Assembly (NCBI RefSeq): GCF_000368045.1
Contig: NZ_KB849234.1
Location: forward strand, 433,102-497,101
Length of the DNA: 64,000 nucleotides
DNA from: Acinetobacter johnsonii CIP 64.6
GTDB taxonomy: Bacteria > Pseudomonadota > Gammaproteobacteria > Pseudomonadales > Moraxellaceae
Direction of reading: 5' to 3'
Shown one piece after another: positions 56,442 to 64,000 of the stretch. Under the pieces are notes generated by a model that worked only from the letters and a program-made list of their open reading frames with translations, made no database searches and had not been told where the DNA came from. The translations under genes were made by a program, and so were the position numbers. Position 1 is the first letter of the stretch, and every line of letters starts with the position of its first letter.

Positions 56442-56798
56442 ATGACGGTTCAACGTTTGCATGTCTCAAATCGTTTTTCTGAAGTTGCGATTGCTGGCAA
56501 TCTCGTTCATTTGGCAGGTCAACTGGCGTCTGACTTTGATCTCGATATTAAAGGTCAAACCCAACAAACATTCGACATGATTGACCAATTTTTAGCTGAT
56601 GCAGGCACAGATAAAAGCCATATCTTATCGGTAACGATTTATTTAAAAGACATTGAAAATGACTATGCCGCTTTCAATGAAGTATGGGACGCTTGGGTTG
56701 CAGACATTGATGCCTTACCACGTACCTGTGTTGAAGCTAAACTTTATGATCCACGAGTATTGGTAGAGTTAACCGTTGTTGCAGTGAAACCTGCATAA
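56442..56798 (+). CDS. Rid-family (YjgF/RidA-like) protein
   Basis: 118 residues with the Rid fold: VHLAGQLASD, DMIDQFLADAGTDKSHILSVTIYLKD, WDAWVADIDALPRTCVEAKL and VELTVVAV. RidA proteins hydrolyse reactive enamines/imines formed by PLP enzymes; the catalytic arginine position (PRTCVEA) is kept. Start ATG 56442; an upstream start would add 18 hydrophobic residues. Confidence 0.86.
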   Translation: MTVQRLHVSNRFSEVAIAGNLVHLAGQLASDFDLDIKGQTQQTFDMIDQFLADAGTDKSHILSVTIYLKDIENDYAAFNEVWDAWVADIDALPRTCVEAKLYDPRVLVELTVVAVKPA

Positions 56799-56810
56799 AA
56801 AATACACTCA

Positions 56811-56844
56811 TCATAAAAACATGAGTTTTCATGTTTTTATGATA
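56811..56844. terminator. Perfect 15-bp-arm hairpin between convergent genes
   Basis: ATCATAAAAACATGA and its exact complement TCATGTTTTTATGAT separated by GTTT. It lies between the Rid gene and the DUF2726 gene stops and probably ends both transcripts, although the stem is AT-rich and no separate T tract follows. Confidence 0.7.
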
Positions 56845-56859
56845 CGTGCTGAGATTCAG

Positions 56860-57402
56860 TTAGCCGATCAGACGTAATTTTCGAGTTTGTGCTGCATTAT
56901 AGTAATCATATTTTTTGGCTACACGCGTATCTTTAGTCAAACGCGACGAAGCATAAAGATCGCCATAAAAATCTTCACGTAACTGATGATAGTCAGGCAC
57001 TTCTTCATAACGAATCACTTTATAGCCAGCCATATCGAGGATCGCATCCTGAAACTGTGCCTTTTGTGGACGTTTCAATGAAAGCGGATCTTCTAAAGCA
57101 ACCACTGCCAAAACTTGTTGTGCACTATCCATAATCACAAAATCAGCCACCAAATTGCGGTATTTGTTTCGTGTACGTGAAAATTTTGTCGTGAGTAAGG
57201 CATCATAAGATACATGCGCCAGCACAGTATGATGCGGTAAAATTTCTTTCAAACGAGTATAAGTCAGTTGCTCATGCATACTAAAAATAGCACGTTGTCT
57301 TAATGCACTATCTTGCTGCTTGGTCTTAGGGATCAACGCTTTACTCGCTAAAATCATGACCAGTATCAACAACACGCTACCAATTACCATATAAGTTGTC
57401 AT
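56860..57402 (-). CDS. DUF2726-domain membrane-anchored protein
   Basis: 180 residues: one N-terminal membrane helix (about 4-24), then a DUF2726 domain, a nuclease-like fold (KYRNLVADFVIMDSAQQVLAVVALEDP, AILDMAGYKVIRYEEVPDY). The D/E-x-K-like centre suggests a restriction-endonuclease-type fold; activity not known. Confidence 0.78.
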   Translation of the reverse strand: MTTYMVIGSVLLILVMILASKALIPKTKQQDSALRQRAIFSMHEQLTYTRLKEILPHHTVLAHVSYDALLTTKFSRTRNKYRNLVADFVIMDSAQQVLAVVALEDPLSLKRPQKAQFQDAILDMAGYKVIRYEEVPDYHQLREDFYGDLYASSRLTKDTRVAKKYDYYNAAQTRKLRLIG

Positions 57403-57784
57403 ATTTGTATCCTTTTCATCTTTATTATAATTTTCGGTATCACACCGATTTTTATCCGATCAGTATAACCTACTGACCATTTACCCAAACCACGCAATAA
57501 AAAAACTAAAGCTAAAATCAAACAAACGCTGATAAAACTAAACAATTTTTTGCAATGTCATCCGTTGTAACACGCTTTGTTTTAATCCGAATGACATTTT
57601 GGCTCTGTAGCCTATCTACACTGTAATAGAGTGATTCATTCACGTGCAATATGATTCTTCGGATTGACCCAATTTTCCCGACGGATGGCAGAAAAGCCAA
57701 TCTTTGAGCTATTTTTCTAACGCAATAAAAAAGATCGATCCTAAAAAAGGATGCCGTAGCATCCTTTTTTATATTCAATTGCCA
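57403..57784. other. Gap between the DUF2726 gene and ygiQ
   Basis: No gene supported; contains the ygiQ terminator (57743-57772) and the promoter region of the DUF2726 gene. Confidence 0.6.
57743..57772. terminator. Terminator after ygiQ
   Basis: Stem AAAAAAGGATGC-CGTA-GCATCCTTTTTT. Confidence 0.93.
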
Positions 57785-60190
57785 TTAAGCACGTGACTTA
57801 GACTTTGGTTTTGACTTTGAATGTCCAAATGGCTTCTTGGCGTCACCTGTTTCACGCGGCGGCAAACCTGTATGCTGCGTTAAAATCTGACCACGTTCAG
57901 GACGCTTCTTGGTATTTGATGGACGAGATTGATTTTTCGCTTGTTGGTTACGGCTATCACCATTACGTTTTTGCGAATCGCCATCCACGGTTGAGTTTTT
58001 CTTCCGAGCAGACTGATACTGACCTTCTGTCCCTTGCGGTTGATAGGTTGGAATCAAATGCTGTTTCGAGTTGCCAATCAAATCTTGGCGGCCCATCTCC
58101 TTTAAAGCTTCACGTAATAATGGCCAGTTGTTTGGATCATGATAACGCAAAAAGGCTTTGTGCAGACGACGACGCTTCTCACCTTTCACAATATCCACAT
58201 CTTCAGTATATCGCGCCACTTTGGCTAATGGGTTTTTACCCGTGTGATACATGGTGGTCGCTGTGGCCATTGGTGATGGATAGAAAGTCTGTACCTGATC
58301 GGCACGGAAACCATTTTTCTTCAGCCAAATCGCCAAATTCATCATGTCATATTCGGTCGTACCCGGATGCGCTGCAATAAAGTACGGAATCAGATACTGT
58401 TCTTTACCTGCTTCCTTACTGAAACGATCAAACATTTGCTTGAAACGATCATAGGTCCCGATGCCTGGTTTCATCATCTTAGACAACGGACCTTTTTCGG
58501 TATGTTCAGGCGCAATTTTTAAATAACCACCGACATGATGCTGCACCAATTCTTTGACATATTCAGGGTTTAACACCGCTAAGTCATAGCGTAAACCTGA
58601 GCCAATTAGGATCTTTTTGATGCCTTTAATAGCGCGTGCTTTACGATATAACTGCGTTAAAGGTGCATGATCGGTATGCAAGTTTTGACATACGCCCGGA
58701 TACACACAGGATGGTTTACGACAGTTCTTTTCAATTTCAGGGTCTTTACAATGCAAACGGTACATATTTGCAGTTGGGCCGCCTAAGTCAGAAATAATGC
58801 CGGTAAAACCCGGTGCAGTATCACGAATCTTTTCAACTTCACGTAAAATTGATTCTTCTGAACGGTTTTGAATGATGCGTCCTTCATGTTCTGTAATCGA
58901 ACAGAAGGTACAACCGCCAAAACAGCCACGCATAATGTTGACCGAAAATTTGATCATGTCAAATGCAGGGAAACGCGCATCAGCATAGACAGGATGCGGT
59001 AGACGTGCATAAGGTAAATCAAACACATAGTCCATTTCTTCCGTCGTTAACGGAATCGGTGGAGCATTTAACCAGACATCACGCTCGCCATGCTTTTGTA
59101 CCAAAGCACGCGCATTTCCCGGATTGGTTTCAAGGTGCAAAATACGGTTGGCATGTGCATATAAAACGGGATCATCTGCCACCGCTTCAAATGCAGGCAA
59201 ACGAATCACAGCCAGCTCACGCGGCGGTAATTTATGTTTAATTGCCTTTGAAGACGGCTGTAATTGCACAATTTGTGTATCAGGATCGAGTTGATCCCCT
59301 TCACGAACAATTTGATTTGTCACAATTTCTTTTTGGAAATTTTGATATTGGGTTAAAGAATTACCCTTATCTTTTTCAATTTCACAGCCATCTAAATCTT
59401 CAGTCATCACATAAGGATTGATAATCGGATCGACACGGCCAATGGTATCCACATCATTCGATGCGATTTCCACAAACTTGGCTTTAGATGGACGGTTTAA
59501 TTTATTCACGATAAATGCCGTGCCGCGAACATCGGTAATTTCGTGAATTTTTTCGCCTTTGGCTAAGCGATGCATCACTTCAGTAATTGAACGCTCACCA
59601 TTACCATACATCAAAAGATCGGCTTTTGAGTCCATCAACACTGAACGACGAACTTTGTCTGACCAATAGTCATAATGTGCAATACGACGTAAAGACGCTT
59701 CAATTCCACCTAACAATACAGGTACATCTGGAAATGCTTCACGCACACGTTGGCAATATACGGTTGCTGCACGGTCTGGACGTTTATTGGGTAAATTATC
59801 TGGTGAATAGGCATCATCAGAACGGATTTTACGATCTGCCGTATAACGGTTGATCATCGAATCCATGTTCCCAGCAGTCACACCCCAAGCGATATTTGGC
59901 TTACCCAAAACGCGGAATGCTTCAACATTAGTCCAATCAGGTTGTGCAATAATCCCGACACGGAAACCTTGTGCTTCTAACGTACGGCCAATAATACCCG
60001 AACAAAATGATGGATGGTCGATATACGCATCACCACAGACCAAAATAAAGTCACAACTATCCCAACCGAGTTGGTCCATTTCCTCGCGCGACATCGGCAA
60101 AAATGGCGCAGGTTCAAAACATGACGCCCAATATTTGTCGTAATCAAACAACGCTTTAGGCGCGGTCTGCATAGTATAAGCAGTAGACAT
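57785..60190 (-). CDS. ygiQ: YgiQ-family radical SAM protein
   Basis: 801 residues. N-terminal B12-binding-like domain (VCGDAYIDHPSFCSGIIGR), radical SAM core with the cluster motif CFGGCTFCS near residue 375, and a C-terminal basic, Q/K/R-rich tail (residues 700-801). Function of the family is not established. Start ATG 60190; a TTG three codons upstream is rejected. Confidence 0.88.
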   Translation of the reverse strand: MSTAYTMQTAPKALFDYDKYWASCFEPAPFLPMSREEMDQLGWDSCDFILVCGDAYIDHPSFCSGIIGRTLEAQGFRVGIIAQPDWTNVEAFRVLGKPNIAWGVTAGNMDSMINRYTADRKIRSDDAYSPDNLPNKRPDRAATVYCQRVREAFPDVPVLLGGIEASLRRIAHYDYWSDKVRRSVLMDSKADLLMYGNGERSITEVMHRLAKGEKIHEITDVRGTAFIVNKLNRPSKAKFVEIASNDVDTIGRVDPIINPYVMTEDLDGCEIEKDKGNSLTQYQNFQKEIVTNQIVREGDQLDPDTQIVQLQPSSKAIKHKLPPRELAVIRLPAFEAVADDPVLYAHANRILHLETNPGNARALVQKHGERDVWLNAPPIPLTTEEMDYVFDLPYARLPHPVYADARFPAFDMIKFSVNIMRGCFGGCTFCSITEHEGRIIQNRSEESILREVEKIRDTAPGFTGIISDLGGPTANMYRLHCKDPEIEKNCRKPSCVYPGVCQNLHTDHAPLTQLYRKARAIKGIKKILIGSGLRYDLAVLNPEYVKELVQHHVGGYLKIAPEHTEKGPLSKMMKPGIGTYDRFKQMFDRFSKEAGKEQYLIPYFIAAHPGTTEYDMMNLAIWLKKNGFRADQVQTFYPSPMATATTMYHTGKNPLAKVARYTEDVDIVKGEKRRRLHKAFLRYHDPNNWPLLREALKEMGRQDLIGNSKQHLIPTYQPQGTEGQYQSARKKNSTVDGDSQKRNGDSRNQQAKNQSRPSNTKKRPERGQILTQHTGLPPRETGDAKKPFGHSKSKPKSKSRA

Positions 60191-60687
60191 GGCTAGCAAT
60201 TCTCGGCTGGCAGATGAAAGATCTCAAATAAAGATCAAAGATGAAAGCCGATCATTTTACCATGAATTACATTCAGCTTGCTTGGTTAAAAAAGCATCAT
60301 ATACAGCACGTTATCATTTATTTTTTTATGCAAACGTAATTCCGAAGTTTTATTTAAAAAGAAACAATTCGACAGTGAAGAGACAAAAGCTGACCCTTCA
60401 TTCCTTAAAGAATAAAGACCAATGTCCAGTCACTTGGGACAATAAACACTACACTGAAACCCAACAGATTCCGCTGAATTACGCAGCAAAGAATGAAAAA
60501 TTAACATCAACTATAGCTATGCCGATCTCTCAGACTATCCCTCACTTTATGGCATTTTTATTTAAGATCTCACCCATTTCCTTTTAAGATTCTGATATTT
60601 AGATTAATGAAAGATGCTGATAAAAATAAACACCATCTTTCATCATGTAAAAACTCAAATCAGTTGAGTTCTTTCACACCAACTTTA
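60191..60687. other. Gap between ygiQ and the broken M20 peptidase gene
   Basis: No gene supported on either strand; open frames seen have no ribosome site or family features. A 10-bp-arm hairpin lies at about 60607-60643. Confidence 0.5.
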
Positions 60688-61973
60688 TTATTTTTGAGCG
60701 GTCGATAAGTCCATAATCAACTTTGTCGCTAAATATAAACGCGGCACAATACTTTCGACCAGAATATATTCAGCATTATTCGAATGTGCACCATCACCAG
60801 ATAAGCCCATGCCTTCTAAAATCGCTGCTTTCGAATTTAAGCCAGCAAATGCGGCATCTGTACCACCACCTGTTGCTTCAGCTAAGACCTTCATTGGTAA
60901 GTTAAAATCAGTTTTGTAAATAAGCTGTGCTTGTTCAGCCAATTTTTTTTGCCTGTGGATTTGCCATTAAAGGTGGGCGACGCATTTCAAACTTTAACTT
61001 AACTTCACTATCAGCTAACTTTTTATGTTTAATCCTTTCCTGTAATACACGTTCCACTTGCTGAAAATCTTTAACTTGCAAAGCACGAACATCTGCTTGT
61101 GCAGTCGCAAGGTCTGGAATCACGTTACGCACTTTACCTGCACTCGCTACAGTCCAGTTTAATTTCAACCCTGTTTTAGGATTCGATAAATCTTGTAACT
61201 GTAAGATTTGATGTGATAATTCTGTCAGTGCATTTATGCCTGCTTCAGGCTTAACCCCTGCATGTGCAGATTTCCCGTGAACCTCTAAATATGCTGCACC
61301 AATCCCACTGGTAGCTAATCGTAAACTACCATCTTTACCACCACCTTCAAATGACAAAACTACATCTTGGTCTTGTGCAGTTTCAGTAATCAGTTTGCGT
61401 GAACCTGGCGAACTGATCTCCTCATCGGAGTTAAGTAAGACTGTGATCGTGCCATAATCTTGATAATTCAACTTTTTCAAAAGATCAAGCGTATGAATAA
61501 TCGCAGCAACTCCCTGTTTATCATCTAAAATTCCAAGGCCAAAAACTTTATCTCCTTCCATTTTAAAAGGTTGGTCTTTCAACATTCCAGTTAAATACAC
61601 CGTATCCATATGAGCAATTAGCATAATTTTACTGCTGCCTTTACCCTTTAAAACAGCTTTTACCATTGGACCAGTCTGTTGGGGCGTATCATCCATACGA
61701 TATATATCTTTAGCTTCTACAATACTGACCTCAGCACCTGTCGTTTTTAATTGTTCGGCGACATATTTAGCGATCTTATTCACGCCGACAAGATCTTTAC
61801 TCCCCGACTCAATATTGACTAAAGCCTCTAGAGTATTTAAATAATTCTTTTTTTCTGACTCAACCAGATGTTTGACCTGATCATTAGATACAGCATGTAC
61901 TTGCCCAAAAGCTCAACAACGCACATGAGATTAAAGGAAGTTTTTTCAGTTGATATTGAATTTTATTAGACAT
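60688..61973 (-). pseudogene. M20-family peptidase (glutamate carboxypeptidase-like), two frameshifts
   Basis: Zinc metallopeptidase resembling carboxypeptidase G2. Reading from ATG 61973, a signal peptide (MSNKIQYQLKKLPLISCALL) goes out of frame at the A run 61907-61910, where one base fewer restores ...GQVHA|VSNDQ. The main frame (to 60935) has the metal motifs IAHMDTVYL, LGILDDKQGVAA, LLNSDEEISSPGSR and the SAHAG dimer motif, then stops at an 8-A run (60943-60950); seven A would restore the last 80 residues (EATGGGTDAAFAG, NNAEY). Both changes are one-base insertions in homopolymers: either a true pseudogene or read errors. Confidence 0.88.
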
Positions 61974-62163
61974 ACTCATTATTCCATTTAAAGATATTGC
62001 TAACAAACTATGAACATTTGATCGACTATTCAATATTTTTAAAAATCTAAAAATAAAAAATGTTAGATAGATTAAATGTCATGATCGATAAATAAGTAAA
62101 TCAGTATGTAGAAACCTATCCTAAACCTCAATTAGACGATTGATTCGTTTATTATTTCACCTA

Positions 62164-62203
62164 TAAAAAAATCCCCCTCTGCTTTAAGCGGAGGGGGATT
62201 TTG
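62164..62203 (-). terminator. rRNA operon terminator
   Basis: On the minus strand, AATCCCCCTC and GAGGGGGATT enclose a 12-base loop and are followed by a run of T; it is just past the 5S gene. Confidence 0.93.
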
Positions 62204-62210
62204 AATTAAT

Positions 62211-62324
62211 GAGCTGGCGATGACTTACTCTCACATGGATAACTCCACACTACCATCAGCGCTAAGAGGTTTCACTTCTGAGTTCGGGAAGGGATCAGGT
62301 GGTTCACTCTTGCTATTGTCGCCA
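62211..62324 (-). rRNA. rrf: 5S ribosomal RNA
   Basis: Minus strand begins TGGCGACAATAGCAAGAGTG and ends GTCATCGCCAGCTC; the conserved CCCGAACTCAGAAGTGAAAC core and complementary ends are present. About 114 nt. Ends accurate to a few bases. Confidence 0.96.
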
Positions 62325-62500
62325 GCACAACTGTTTATGACTATTCGTTGGGTCTTATTTACACATTGTGTATGCCTAACTTTCATCAAATGAGTTATTA
62401 ACAGGTATATTTGAGTTGGATATTTTATCTAGCTTTATAACTAAATCAAGTTGTTTGCAGTGATTTGAACCACAACACCAACTGTTTGGGTGTTGTATAG

Positions 62501-64000
<1,500 letters not shown>

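Noticed and set aside
57518..57778. Minus-strand open frame of 86 residues
   Set aside because: It starts inside the ygiQ terminator hairpin and has no ribosome site; judged a chance frame.
60191..60587. Plus-strand open frame of about 130 residues after ygiQ
   Set aside because: It begins opposite the ygiQ start, has no ribosome site, no recognisable domain and an atypical composition.

Overview
The window is a 64 kb piece of an Acinetobacter chromosome (Moraxellaceae, Gammaproteobacteria). The gene set and order support this: gacA, pilS-pilR, ctpA, gpmI, lptG-lptF, pepA-holC, dedA, ribE, an orphan adenine methyltransferase, ribD, nrdR, amtB-glnK, ubiK and comM follow one another as in Acinetobacter, and TorF-type porins, OprD, ParC, FadD and a 23S-5S rRNA operon end follow. 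The assignment rests on reading protein motifs and recalling gene order; no database search was done.

Layout. 1-18 kb is ordinary core genome: global and pilus regulators, a carboxy-terminal protease with phosphoglycerate mutase, the LPS export permease pair, aminopeptidase with the polymerase III chi subunit, the riboflavin genes with an embedded DNA methyltransferase, and nitrogen sensing with ammonium uptake. From 18.3 to 33.9 kb the competence helicase gene comM is split by a complete Tn7-like transposon (19097-33287, 14191 bp) with TGT...ACA tips, a 5-bp target duplication (GCGGG) and two (left) plus four (right) copies of a 20-bp end-binding site. From the right end it carries tnsA-tnsB-tnsC-tniQ and a gene matching TnsF, the zinc-ribbon plus degenerate tyrosine-recombinase selector known to direct Tn6022-like elements into comM. 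A 595-residue protein that resembles TnsE lies alone at the other end.

The cargo includes a compact CBASS anti-phage pair, a CD-NTase nucleotide cyclase and a two-helix beta-barrel Cap15-type membrane effector, arranged tail-to-tail instead of in the usual single operon. A long hairpin lies upstream of the cyclase and an unrecognised coiled-coil gene lies beside the effector. A LysR-controlled detoxification set (VOC protein, glutathione transferase, glyoxalase-II-like hydrolase) completes the cargo. The element is visibly more AT-rich than its flanks and carries no antibiotic-resistance gene.

34-62 kb is again chromosomal: two tandem TorF-family porins, OprD, pyrophosphatase, FadD, ParC, transporters, a TerC/CBS membrane protein, LOG hydrolase, a PiT-like permease, a lipoprotein, an efflux pump, a GH25 lysozyme, DNA polymerase IV, a Rid protein and YgiQ. 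An M20 peptidase gene broken by two one-base homopolymer insertions precedes the 5S and partial 23S rRNA genes (minus strand), which run off the window. Many genes end at clear bidirectional hairpin terminators, listed below.
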